Shown one piece after another: positions 17,778 to 26,653 of a DNA stretch of 64,000 nucleotides. Source of the stretch: Phycisphaeraceae bacterium. Lineage in GTDB: Bacteria; Planctomycetota; Phycisphaerae; Phycisphaerales; UBA1924. The DNA is taken from positions 41,552 through 105,551 of the forward strand of contig JAHBXG010000012.1 of NCBI GenBank assembly GCA_019636565.1, written 5' to 3'. Made by a program: the position numbers and the translations under genes. The notes beneath the pieces are model-generated. The model did not search any database. It was given only the letters and a program-made list of their open reading frames with translations, and had not been told where the DNA came from. Numbering within the stretch: position 1 is the first letter of the stretch; every line of letters starts with the position of its first letter.

Positions 17778-18164
17778 ATGATCCGATTGCTGGCGACTCT
17801 TGCCAATGTCGACCCCTCTCCCGCGGCAGGGCTGATCGGGCGCGGCTTCATGCTCGTCGCCCTTCTCTGCTTGGGTCTCATCGTCGTCATGGCCTCTCTT
17901 GTGCTCGCGCTGCTCTCCCGACGCCGCGCTCGCCAGCGGGTCAAGTCGCAGGAGACGAGGTTGAGCCGGGGGGAGGATCCGTGGCGAGTCAGCGCCGAGC
18001 GAGCCGACGTCCCCACGGCCGAAGAGTTGTACCGCGCCAGCGGTTTCGATAAGGACGACACACGGATCGAAGATTCGCCGGACTTCGGCGACGGTGGTCC
18101 CGGCGACGAAGGCGGGAGCGACAGGCCCCGTCGCCACGGACCCCGCAAGCCCGATCAATTCTGA
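17778..18164 (+). CDS. Small single-pass membrane protein, function unknown
   Basis: 128 aa. One membrane helix at about residues 24-46 (FMLVALLCLGLIVVMASLVLALL) is followed by an Arg-rich stop-transfer (SRRRARQR) and an acidic, Gly/Asp-rich tail predicted to be disordered and cytoplasmic. It follows the tandem-domain protein and precedes an SDR by 17 bp, so the genes may be co-transcribed. No domain recognised. Confidence 0.62.
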   Translation: MIRLLATLANVDPSPAAGLIGRGFMLVALLCLGLIVVMASLVLALLSRRRARQRVKSQETRLSRGEDPWRVSAERADVPTAEELYRASGFDKDDTRIEDSPDFGDGGPGDEGGSDRPRRHGPRKPDQF

Positions 18165-18181
18165 CCCGCGCCCTCACCCTC

Positions 18182-18976
18182 TTGACGCAGAGCGAACAAT
18201 CCGGCGTGAACCCTCGGCAAGAATCGAAAATCACCGCGCTGATTACGGGAGGCACGCAGCGCGTGGGTTTGGCAATTGCACGGGCATTGGGCTTGCATGC
18301 CCCCTCAACTTTGATTCTGACGTCGCGCGATCCCGAATCGCCCGGCGCGGTCGACGCAAAACGTGAATTGGAATCGATCGGCGCGCGAGTGGAACTCGAA
18401 CACTGGGATCCGGGGGACGCGGCATCGATCGGCCCCTTCGCGCGGCGGATGACCGACCGCCATCCGATGCTCGACGTACTGGTACACAACGCCAGTGCGT
18501 ACGAGCCGTCCCCCCTGGCATCGCTCAATTCCGAACAACTGGACCGGGCGATGAGGATCAATGCATTCGCGCCGGCCATGCTGACCGGCGAACTGCGAGC
18601 GATGCTGAGCGCGTCCAATCACCCCGGCGGCGCGGGCGTCGTCGCCATGGTGGATATGCACGTCCTCGGACGCCCCCGCAAAGACCTGCTTGCCTATTCC
18701 ATGAGCAAGGCGGCGCTCGTCGAAGCGGTGCGGACACTTGCACGTGAACTCGCCCCGAGGGTCCGGGTCAACGCTGTCGCGCCGGGGGTGGTGGCATGGC
18801 CCGAGCAAGGTTCGGAGGCCGGCGAAGCGTTTCAGCGCGCGTACCTGGCCCGGGTTCCGCTCGAACGCGCCGGAACCCCCGAAGACGCGGCTGAAACGGT
18901 GCGCTGGCTCGCGCTCGATGCCCGATATGTCACAGGCGAGATCGTCCGCGTCGATGGAGGGCGCTGGCTCGCGTGA
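18182..18976 (+). CDS. Short-chain dehydrogenase/reductase
   Basis: 264 aa Rossmann-fold SDR. It has the cofactor loop TGGTQRVGLAIA, the NAS block (LVHNASAYEPSPL), and a catalytic YSMSK. The serine position is occupied by MVDMHV, a feature reminiscent of pteridine reductase/FolM-like SDRs. The C-terminal TGEIVRVDGG closes the fold. It probably uses NADPH given the Arg after the glycine loop. TTG at 18182 is the likely start. Its stop overlaps the GTG of the ABC permease by 4 bp. The substrate is unknown. Confidence 0.85.
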   Translation: MTQSEQSGVNPRQESKITALITGGTQRVGLAIARALGLHAPSTLILTSRDPESPGAVDAKRELESIGARVELEHWDPGDAASIGPFARRMTDRHPMLDVLVHNASAYEPSPLASLNSEQLDRAMRINAFAPAMLTGELRAMLSASNHPGGAGVVAMVDMHVLGRPRKDLLAYSMSKAALVEAVRTLARELAPRVRVNAVAPGVVAWPEQGSEAGEAFQRAYLARVPLERAGTPEDAAETVRWLALDARYVTGEIVRVDGGRWLA

Positions 18977-20622
18977 ATTTCGGCGCGAAACGCGCCAACC
19001 CCGCTACCCTCATCCCGCACGTGTACCAATTGCTCCTCACAAAGCGCTACCTGACCAGCAAGATCATGCCTTTGCTCGCGGCCCTTGCCGTTGCGCTATG
19101 CACGGCGATGGTCATTGTCGTTTGGTCGGTCATGGGCGGATTCCTTGTCATGCTCATCAACTCCGGTCGCACGCTGGCCGGGGACGTCTCGATTTCTTGG
19201 CCCATTACCGGCTTTGCCTATTACGAGGATCTGATCAAGCGGCTTGAGGCCGACCCCGAGGTTGCCGCCGCCGCACCGATGATCGAAACCTACGGCCTGA
19301 TCGGTCTGCCCGACGGACGCACCGAGACTGTGCAGATCAAAGGAATCGATGGACCTTCTTTTTCCAAGGTGACCTCGTACGACGAAATCCTCTATTGGCG
19401 TCCGATCGACAAGCCAAACGAGAAAGACACGACGCGCCAGGACCTCCGCCTCGGCAAACACGACCTGTGGAAGCAATTGTTTGACGGCGGCAAGCGCCTC
19501 GTGCGCACCGAAGTCTCCAAGGTCGATGGCAAAGCTGTGGAGCGCCCGGCGGTCGTACCCGGAATCTCGGTCAGCGGATTCAATTTTCGCGAGCCCTGGG
19601 GGTTCTACCCCGGGTTGCCTTACATCCGCACCACCGAAGGTGACAAGAAGCCGGTCGACATGTTCATGCTGCCCGTCGATGGGACGGTGACCCTGAACGT
19701 GCTGCCCATGGACAGCAAGGGACGCGCGATCGAAATGGTGGCGCGAACGTTTCCCGTCGCCAACGAATTCCATTCCGGGCTTTACGAGATCGACCACAAG
19801 ACCGTGTTCGTGCAGTTGAAGGCGCTGCAGGACATGCTCAAGATGAACCGCGCCGCAAAGATCGATACGTCGGGCGGCGGCGTGAAACTGTCCAAGAACC
19901 CGAACGAAGAAGCGTTCCTCCCCCCCACCATCGTCAGCGAAGATCCGGCGCGCGTCACCAACGTGTTGGTGCGAAGCAAACGCGATTCATTCGACATGGC
20001 GGACGCCGAACGCCTCGCGGAGCGAGTCTCCAAGATCTACGGCGAGTTTGCCGCGGCACACGCGGGCAAAGTACCCGAATCGACATCCATCCGCATTCTC
20101 ACGTGGGTTGACCAGAACCGCACCATGATCACGGCGGTCAAGAAGGAAACGGCACTCGTGCTGTTCATCTTCTGCTTCGTCTCGCTGACGGCGGTCTTCC
20201 TTGTGCTGGCGATTTTCTGGGCGATGGTGAGCGAGAAGACCCGAGATATTGGCGTTCTCCGCGCAGTCGGTGCGTCACGCTCGGGAGTCGCAGGGTTGTG
20301 GTTGCTGTATGGCCTCGCAATTGGGATTGTGGGTGCTGCGTTCGGATTTGCTCTTGCTTATGTCGTGGTCACAAATATTAACGAAATCCATGAATGGATG
20401 GGACGCCTCGGAGAACGGCTCTCCGCGCTTACGGGGACACAAATAAACTTGTTCATTTGGGACCCTCGGGTGTATTACTTCACCAAGATCCCCAGCGATC
20501 TCGACCCGACCCACGTCATCATCGTGCTCTGCGGCGGTCTGCTGGCCAGTTGCCTCGGCGCGCTCTGGCCCGCGGCACGCGCCGCCCGCATGAACCCAGT
20601 TCAGGCACTCCGATTCGAGTAA
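18973..20622 (+). CDS. ABC transporter permease, LolC/MacB (FtsX) type
   Basis: 549 aa. One N-terminal helix (ALAVALCTAMVIVVWSVMGGFLVML) is followed by a large periplasmic domain (about residues 50-390). Three C-terminal helices with the FtsX core follow: FIFCFVSLTAVFLVLAIFWAMV, then RDIGVLRAVGASRSGVAGLWL and the last helix ending in a LWPAARAARMNPVQALRFE tail. This topology belongs to mechanotransmission transporters that move lipoproteins or extrude substrates. The start is GTG, overlapping the SDR stop. The ATPase follows 6 bp downstream. Confidence 0.87.
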   Translation: MNFGAKRANPATLIPHVYQLLLTKRYLTSKIMPLLAALAVALCTAMVIVVWSVMGGFLVMLINSGRTLAGDVSISWPITGFAYYEDLIKRLEADPEVAAAAPMIETYGLIGLPDGRTETVQIKGIDGPSFSKVTSYDEILYWRPIDKPNEKDTTRQDLRLGKHDLWKQLFDGGKRLVRTEVSKVDGKAVERPAVVPGISVSGFNFREPWGFYPGLPYIRTTEGDKKPVDMFMLPVDGTVTLNVLPMDSKGRAIEMVARTFPVANEFHSGLYEIDHKTVFVQLKALQDMLKMNRAAKIDTSGGGVKLSKNPNEEAFLPPTIVSEDPARVTNVLVRSKRDSFDMADAERLAERVSKIYGEFAAAHAGKVPESTSIRILTWVDQNRTMITAVKKETALVLFIFCFVSLTAVFLVLAIFWAMVSEKTRDIGVLRAVGASRSGVAGLWLLYGLAIGIVGAAFGFALAYVVVTNINEIHEWMGRLGERLSALTGTQINLFIWDPRVYYFTKIPSDLDPTHVIIVLCGGLLASCLGALWPAARAARMNPVQALRFE

Positions 20623-20628
20623 GTCCTC

Positions 20629-21393
20629 TTGACCGCAGTCGCTCACTCCAAATCTCCGTCGCATTCGATCGCCAGGGCCGGCGAGCCGGTGCTGCAGGCC
20701 ACCAATCTCCGCAAGACTTACCTGCTGGGCCGGACCAAGGTGCCGGTGCTGAGGGGGGTCGACCTCAGTATCCAAGAGGGCGAATCGATCGCGGTGCTCG
20801 GGGCCTCCGGTTCGGGAAAGAGCACTTTGTTGCACCTGCTCGGCGGGCTCGACAGTGTGGACAAGGTGGGAGCGGATGTCGCCGCCCCGTCGATCATGTT
20901 CCGTGGTCAGGATCTGACGAAGATCTCGACGGGCAAATTGGATGAATACCGACGTCGGCGCGTCGGCTTTGTCTTCCAGTTCTACCACCTGCTTCCCGAA
21001 TTGACGGTCCTGCAGAACGTGACCCTTGCCGCGATGACGGCCTTGGGCGCTTTCGAGTACTTCCGAACTCGCAGCGCCGTCCGGGCGCACGCACGCGAAC
21101 TGCTCGAACGCATCGGCCTCTCGCACCGGATCACGCACCGCCCCGCGGAACTCTCCGGGGGGGAGCGTCAGCGAGTGGCGATCGCGCGAGCACTCATCAA
21201 CAAGCCCGATCTGCTTCTGGCAGACGAGCCCACCGGAAACCTGGATCGCGTCACTGGTGCCTCAATTCTCGATCTCTTCACCAGCCTGCACAAAGCCGGG
21301 CAGTCGATGGTCATCGTGACGCACGACGAGACGACCGCCGCGCGATCCGATCGGATTGTGCATCTGGTCGATGGCAGGGTGCAGGCAGGTTGA
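20629..21393 (+). CDS. ABC transporter ATPase, LolD/MacB type
   Basis: 254 aa. Walker A GASGSGKSTLLHLLGG, Q-loop FVFQFYHLLPELTVLQNV, signature ELSGGERQRVAIARAL, Walker B LLLADEPTGNLD and switch His in VIVTHD are all present. The LolD-type VPVLRGVDL start and LDR.TG spacing match the partner permease. There is an insert between Walker A and the Q-loop (about 15 residues, DKVGADVAAPSIMF). The start appears to be TTG at 20629. Together with the upstream permease it forms a likely envelope lipoprotein or efflux transporter. Confidence 0.9.
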   Translation: MTAVAHSKSPSHSIARAGEPVLQATNLRKTYLLGRTKVPVLRGVDLSIQEGESIAVLGASGSGKSTLLHLLGGLDSVDKVGADVAAPSIMFRGQDLTKISTGKLDEYRRRRVGFVFQFYHLLPELTVLQNVTLAAMTALGAFEYFRTRSAVRAHARELLERIGLSHRITHRPAELSGGERQRVAIARALINKPDLLLADEPTGNLDRVTGASILDLFTSLHKAGQSMVIVTHDETTAARSDRIVHLVDGRVQAG

Positions 21394-21473
21394 CGCCGAT
21401 CGGCGGGACGCTGCCGAAGCGCTGCCCCTTTCAGAAACCGTAAAGACGCTCGGGATGCGTTCACGCTAGCAGA

Positions 21474-21482
21474 TGCTATATT
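21474..21482 (+). promoter_or_regulatory. Candidate extended -10 promoter
   Basis: TGCTATATT matches the extended -10 consensus TGnTATAAT in five of the six core positions. It lies 42 bp upstream of the ATG at 21524. No good -35 box is seen at the expected distance. Confidence 0.35.
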
Positions 21483-21523
21483 TTGCGCGGGTACGGCATC
21501 GAACCACCAGCACGTCTGTCACC

Positions 21524-22414
21524 ATGCCACGAACTTCCGCGAGCACCGTTGATACCGCCAAGCACCACCCGGTGCCGGCGATGCCCGTGAAAGTCGAGGG
21601 TGGCAGAGGCTTTACGCCGCGGTCAATGGAAATTCCCGGCGCGCACGGTCCTGTCACCGCGACCGTCGTCGATGTGGGGCCCCGATCTGATTCGGTGCCC
21701 GCATTCGTATTCCTTCACGGCCTGGTCGGGCTCAACGAACACTGGGAGGCCGTCGTCCGCCGCTTCAGCGCCACCACCCGCTGCTTGATGCTCCAGATTC
21801 CCCTGCTGAAACTCAGCGGCGACGACTGCTCAATTCAGGGTGTCGCCTCGCTTACGGCTCGCTTCCTTCATGATTATTTTGCGCAGGAAGCCGGCTTGCC
21901 CGTCACCTTGGTTGGGAACTCCTTCGGGGGCCACGTCGCCCTGCACCTGGCGATCGATCATCCCGAAGTGGTGCGTGGGCTGGTGCTGACCGGATCTTCC
22001 GGGCTGATCGAAAAATCGATCGTGAGCGACGTGCAAATCCGGCCCAGCCGCGAATGGCTCCGTCGAAAGATCGGCGAGTTGTACTTCGATCGCAAGCATC
22101 TAAGCGAGAACGATGTGGAACGGGCGTACGAGGAAATGTCAAGTCGCTCGGGTGCTCGGGCGATGGTGCGACTCAGCCGCTCCGCACGCCGAAATCATCT
22201 GGGTCCCAAACTCGGGCAGATCTCCACCCCCACGCTGCTGATCTGGGGACGCGAGGACATCGTGACGCCGCCGGAGGCCGCCGAAGGATTCCGGGCGTCG
22301 ATTCCGGGCAGCCGGATCGTGTGGTTCGATCAGTGCGGCCATACTCCGATGATCGAGTGCCCCGAACAGTTTTCGGATGCGTTGGTGGATTTCATTCCGG
22401 AAGTGCGACGCTAA
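21524..22414 (+). CDS. Alpha/beta-hydrolase fold protein
   Basis: 296 aa. The oxyanion region VFLHGLVGLNEHWE, nucleophile elbow VGNSFGGHVALHLA (Ser), acid GREDIVTPPEAAEGF (Asp) and CGHTPMIECPEQF (His) complete a catalytic triad. ATG at 21524 is preferred over 21473 because a candidate -10 box overlaps the earlier codon; neither has a clear ribosome site. The first 50 residues look unstructured. It lies 46 bp upstream of a GH3-family gene. The substrate is not predictable; esterase, amidase or C-C hydrolase are all possible. Confidence 0.82.
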   Translation: MPRTSASTVDTAKHHPVPAMPVKVEGGRGFTPRSMEIPGAHGPVTATVVDVGPRSDSVPAFVFLHGLVGLNEHWEAVVRRFSATTRCLMLQIPLLKLSGDDCSIQGVASLTARFLHDYFAQEAGLPVTLVGNSFGGHVALHLAIDHPEVVRGLVLTGSSGLIEKSIVSDVQIRPSREWLRRKIGELYFDRKHLSENDVERAYEEMSSRSGARAMVRLSRSARRNHLGPKLGQISTPTLLIWGREDIVTPPEAAEGFRASIPGSRIVWFDQCGHTPMIECPEQFSDALVDFIPEVRR

Positions 22415-22460
22415 ATCAGTTTCCGTTGCTCATTCCACCAAACGCCGCCGAGTTTTCGTG

Positions 22461-24203
22461 ATGGCCCCCACCATTCAACTCCCGCCGGACCTGCCGCTCG
22501 GACCCCCACGATTCCGCGCCGGGCCTTCGTGGACGACTTTGATCGGGGCAGGGCTTCGCGCGTACCTTGCGACGCGAACCCGAAAACTGGCCGATACCAA
22601 ATACTGGCAGGCAAACACCCGCGCGATCCAACGCCAGACGTTGCGAGACCTGCTGAGCCGGGCTTCGAACACCACATTCGGAAAGGCGCACAAGTTCGCC
22701 CGCCTCGCACAATCGCCCGACGCCGAGCTTGTCGGCAATTACAAGAAGTCCTTCCCGGTGCGCGACTGGTACGCGTTCAAAGACGACATCGCCCGCATGC
22801 GCGAAGGCGGCGAAGCCGATGTTCTCTGGCCCGGACTCGTTCAGGACTTCGCGCAGACCAGCGGCACAACCGCCGGCGACAAGTACATCCCGGTTTCTAC
22901 CGAGATGTTGCGATCCAACTTCCGCGCCTCGCTCGACATTTTCGCCAATCTGACAAATCAGGGCGTCGGGCTCGCGAGCCTCCTTTCGGGCAAGTGCCTC
23001 TTTCTCGGTGGCTCCACGAACCTCGAAACCAACGAGCATGGAATCCGCACCGGCGATCTCTCCGGCCTGGTCACGCCGCTGATCCGCTGGCCGATTTCCC
23101 GGATCTACCTGCCGGGCCCCGAAGTCGCGCTCATGAGCCACTGGCCCAGCAAGATCGAGGCGATGGCGCTCCGCTGCATCAATGAAGACGTCCGCATGAT
23201 CTCCGGCATGCCCAGTTGGGCCATGGTGCTCGCAGAGCGCCTCATCGAACTCGCACGCGCCCGGGGGATCACTAGCCGAGTCTGCGGCGAAGACGGAGTG
23301 CCGATCACCACGCTCCGCCAGGTCTGGCCGAATCTCACGCTCTTCGTTCATGGTGGCGTGCGCTACCAGCCGTTCGATCCACGCGTGCGTCAGGTTTACT
23401 CCGGCTCTTCCGAAGGCGCCGACATTCCCCACCGCTTCGAGTTGTACCCCGCCTCTGAAGCCTTTATCGCCATGCAGGATGCGCCCAACCCTTTCGGTGC
23501 CCCGCCGGGCTCCAGCCACCCATCACTCCGCCTCAACGCCGATCTCGGCAACTTCTTTGAATTTGTACCTCTCGAGCGCATCAACGATCCCGACCCCGAA
23601 TCCTTCACTGCAGATCAGGTCGAAAAGGGGCAGCGGTACTGCGTTGTCCTCTCCACCTGTGCGGGCCTCTGGCGATACAACATCGGGGACGTGGTTGAGT
23701 TCGATAGCGTTTGCGACAGCCCCGCTCACAGGGGGGACGGCCCGAGCCGACTCCGCATCGTCGGACGACACCGCCACTTCGTGAACGCCTTCGGCGAAAA
23801 TCTGATCGTGGAGCACATCGAAACCGCAGTCGCCGCCGCGGCACGCGACGCCAATCTGGTCGTGGGTGAATTCACTGCGGCCCCGGTCTATCCGGCGGGC
23901 CCGCGCCGCGCCGGCCTCGAACTGGCCATTGAGATCGAGATGAAACCCGACACTTCGGGACCCGCGCTCGATCGCTTTCGTGACGCATTCGACGCCAGCC
24001 TCAAACAGCAGAACGTGGATTACACGACCAAGCGGACCGACGGCCTCGGAATGTCTTCGCCCACGATCACGCCCCTGCGCCCGGGTGCGTTCCATCGGTG
24101 GCTCGAATCCCGCGGCAAGCTCGGCGGACAACACAAGTGCCCTCGGTGTGCCAACACCCGTGAAGTTCTCGATCAGGTCGTGCAATTCTCGGGCGACCGG
24201 TAA
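22461..24203 (+). CDS. GH3-family acyl-adenylate-forming protein
   Basis: 580 aa. It resembles plant GH3/JAR1 proteins and their bacterial homologues. Visible: a phosphate-binding FAQTSGTTAGDKYIPV, LFVHGGVRYQPFDP, YSGSSEGADIP, LWRYNIGDVVEF and the hinge region RLRIVGRHRHFVNAFGENL. Plant members activate carboxylic acids with ATP and join them to amino acids; bacterial members are largely uncharacterised. ATG at 22461 is chosen because the domain begins soon after; the frame extends upstream into the hydrolase gene. The C-terminus KCPRCANTREVLDQV has a CxxC pair. Confidence 0.85.
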   Translation: MAPTIQLPPDLPLGPPRFRAGPSWTTLIGAGLRAYLATRTRKLADTKYWQANTRAIQRQTLRDLLSRASNTTFGKAHKFARLAQSPDAELVGNYKKSFPVRDWYAFKDDIARMREGGEADVLWPGLVQDFAQTSGTTAGDKYIPVSTEMLRSNFRASLDIFANLTNQGVGLASLLSGKCLFLGGSTNLETNEHGIRTGDLSGLVTPLIRWPISRIYLPGPEVALMSHWPSKIEAMALRCINEDVRMISGMPSWAMVLAERLIELARARGITSRVCGEDGVPITTLRQVWPNLTLFVHGGVRYQPFDPRVRQVYSGSSEGADIPHRFELYPASEAFIAMQDAPNPFGAPPGSSHPSLRLNADLGNFFEFVPLERINDPDPESFTADQVEKGQRYCVVLSTCAGLWRYNIGDVVEFDSVCDSPAHRGDGPSRLRIVGRHRHFVNAFGENLIVEHIETAVAAAARDANLVVGEFTAAPVYPAGPRRAGLELAIEIEMKPDTSGPALDRFRDAFDASLKQQNVDYTTKRTDGLGMSSPTITPLRPGAFHRWLESRGKLGGQHKCPRCANTREVLDQVVQFSGDR

Positions 24204-24396
24204 TTCCGCGTTTGGCGCCCGAATGCAACGACTCGCAATCGGACCGTGAGGCCTGTGTCGCGCGTGCCGCTCCTTGATGAGCATTCCTCGCACGACGCGC
24301 CCTCATTGCATCGCAGCGCCCGATTCTCGTGGCATGTTTTACCCTGAGTGATGGATCGCTCTTGCCAGCGCCGCACTCTCAAGGGGAGAGAGAAAC

Positions 24397-25134
24397 ATGA
24401 AGATTCGTAACGCCGCCATCGGCGCCGCCATTGCTCTGATCGCCGGCTCGATCGCCAACGCCGCTCCGATGTACAACACGATTCAGGCCGCACCCGGCGG
24501 CGAGCAGAATGTCTCCAGCATCCTCGGCATCCTGTTCGGTGGCTCATTCAATGCCGTCGGCGGCCCCGGATCGCTCGACCTGGGCAACGGCTCCATCACC
24601 GCCCAGCGCATCGCCGACGGCAACGTCGGCGGACCGATGAGCCTCACGGCTTCGGTCGGCACGCTGAACACCTCGGACGGCCAGATCTGGACCGGCTCGC
24701 AGGTCTCCTTCGAAGTGAAAGCCAAGTACGCCGGCGACAACTCCGTCTTTGGCTGGCGCGACGATACCAACGGTGGAGCCTTTTCGCTCGTCACGAATAC
24801 CGGAAACCTCGGTGCGAGCGGCACGTTCGACGTCAGTTCGTCGTTCCGCTGGGCTCTCCAGGATCTCTCGACCGGCAAGGAATTCACCAGCCGCATCAGC
24901 GACAACGTTGACGGCTCGGGTGGCACGCACGGTCAACTCGTGACTTACCGCATGACCGGCGCCGGTTTCTCAACCCCGACGTGGGCGCTGTTCTGGGAAG
25001 ACCGCATGGGAAGCGGCGCCGACTATGACTACAACGACTCGGTCATCGTGATCTCTGCGATGATCCCCGCTCCCGGCTCGGCCGCCACCGGTGCTCTGGG
25101 CCTCATTCTGGTTGCCCGTCGCCGCCGTCGCTGA
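24397..25134 (+). CDS. Secreted PEP-CTERM-type protein
   Basis: 245 aa. Signal peptide MKIRNAAIGAAIALIAGSIANA. The body resembles DUF4114-like domains (FSTPTWALFWEDRMGSGADYDYND). It ends in IPAPGSAATGALGLILVARRRRR, a PEP-CTERM-like tripartite sorting signal of proline motif, hydrophobic stretch and Arg cluster. In PEP-CTERM systems such tails are processed by exosortase and the protein is attached to the surface or matrix. A strong ribosome site AAGGGGAGAGAG is present. A single gene, not clearly related to the four-gene array at 37991-41838. Confidence 0.8.
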   Translation: MKIRNAAIGAAIALIAGSIANAAPMYNTIQAAPGGEQNVSSILGILFGGSFNAVGGPGSLDLGNGSITAQRIADGNVGGPMSLTASVGTLNTSDGQIWTGSQVSFEVKAKYAGDNSVFGWRDDTNGGAFSLVTNTGNLGASGTFDVSSSFRWALQDLSTGKEFTSRISDNVDGSGGTHGQLVTYRMTGAGFSTPTWALFWEDRMGSGADYDYNDSVIVISAMIPAPGSAATGALGLILVARRRRR

Positions 25135-25271
25135 TCGGACCGCCCGGCGACACGCCGTTCAATCCAACCCCGACCCGGGCGGTGTGGACGAAGTTCCGCA
25201 CCGCCTCTTTTCGTTTCGGCTTCACCCGCCCGGCTCCACAACCCACGCCGCGCCCACTACACTCTGGCCGC

Positions 25272-26612
25272 ATGCCCATCCCAGCGTTTCTGACTTCACA
25301 ACTCCTGATCTCCGTGCTGGTGCTGCTCGTGGTCTTCCACGTGATCCTGGGCGGTGCCGGCATGTGCATCTATCTCGAGCGCAAGATCTCCGCCTATATC
25401 CAGGATCGCATCGGCCCCAATCGCGTCGGCCTCGATTTCGGCCTTCCGTTCCTGTTCTTTCTGAAGGGCATGTGGGGTCTTGGACAATTCGTCGCCGACG
25501 GCCTCAAACTCTTTCTCAAAGAGGACTACACACCCGCCCGCGTCGACAAAATCCTCTTTGCGCTCGCGCCCGCCCTTGTGGTTATTCCGCCGCTTGTAAC
25601 CTTTGCCATCATCCCTTGGGGAGGCTCCTGGGATGCCCCCGCTCTGCCCATCCCCTTTCTCGGCTGGCTTCCCCCGACCAATGTTCTGATCGCCGGCGCA
25701 AACATCAGCGTTGGGCTGGTGTACATCCTCGCCGCCGCATCGCTTGGTGTCTATGGCATCACCCTTGGCGGCTGGGCCTCCAACAACAAGTACTCGTTCT
25801 TCGGTGGCCTGCGCGCCACCGCCCAGATGATCTCCTATGAGATCCCGATGGGCCTTTCGCTGCTCGCCGTCCTGCTCACCATCGGTAGCCTGCTGCCCGA
25901 GCAGATCATCCGATACCAGTACCAGCACGGCTGGCTCATCCTCAGCCAGCCCATCGCCGCGGCACTTTTCTACGTGACCGCTCTCGCCGAAGGCAACCGC
26001 GCTCCCTTCGATAACGCCGAATGCGAACAGGAACTCGTCGGCGGCTTCCACACCGAGTTCTCCTCGATGCGATTCGCCCTCTACCCCCTCGCCGAATACG
26101 CCCACCTCATCACCGGCAGCGCACTCTTCGCGATGATCTTCCTCGGCGGCTTCCACCTGCCGCTGGGTTTCCTGGGCAACAACCATCCGCTCAGCCCCGA
26201 GAACGTCACTCTGCTCGGCGTGATCGCCAAGATCGCCGTCTTCGGCACGAAGACCTTCCTGCTCATCTGCTTCGGCATGCTCATCCGCTGGACCATCCCC
26301 CGCCTCCGCTACGACCAGGTCATGACCACGGCGTGGCAGGGCGCGATCCCGATCTCGCTGATGGTCGTGGTTGTCACCAGCGTCATGGTCTATTTCGGCC
26401 AGACCTCGCTGCTGGCACTTCTGGGCGCAAATGCCGCGATGTTCGTCGTCATCATGATCGTCCAGCCCCTGATGCCCAGCACGGCGAGCAACGCCCGCAT
26501 CCCGCTCTACGGCTCGCGCTACAGCCCCATGGAAGGTGAGCGGGTGCTGACCCGACCGACAGACCCGACGGCCCTCGAAGATCGGCCCGTGCAGTCCGCG
26601 GTTACGGTCTAG
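25272..26612 (+). CDS. nuoH: NADH-quinone oxidoreductase subunit H
   Basis: 446 aa. Complex I membrane subunit with the quinone-site motifs ERKISAYIQDRIGPNRVG, FVADGLKLFLKEDYTP, ISYEIPMGLS, ALAEGNRAPFDNAECEQELVGGFHTEFS and RFRYDQ-like PRLRYDQVM. There are eight or more helices plus an extended hydrophilic C-terminus (about 40 residues). ATG at 25272 matches the usual NuoH N-terminus. The flanking genes are a PEP-CTERM protein and dus; no other nuo gene is present here. Confidence 0.95.
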   Translation: MPIPAFLTSQLLISVLVLLVVFHVILGGAGMCIYLERKISAYIQDRIGPNRVGLDFGLPFLFFLKGMWGLGQFVADGLKLFLKEDYTPARVDKILFALAPALVVIPPLVTFAIIPWGGSWDAPALPIPFLGWLPPTNVLIAGANISVGLVYILAAASLGVYGITLGGWASNNKYSFFGGLRATAQMISYEIPMGLSLLAVLLTIGSLLPEQIIRYQYQHGWLILSQPIAAALFYVTALAEGNRAPFDNAECEQELVGGFHTEFSSMRFALYPLAEYAHLITGSALFAMIFLGGFHLPLGFLGNNHPLSPENVTLLGVIAKIAVFGTKTFLLICFGMLIRWTIPRLRYDQVMTTAWQGAIPISLMVVVVTSVMVYFGQTSLLALLGANAAMFVVIMIVQPLMPSTASNARIPLYGSRYSPMEGERVLTRPTDPTALEDRPVQSAVTV

Positions 26613-26653
26613 CCTCGGCATTCCCTGCCACTTTCGCCCGATTACGATTCCGC

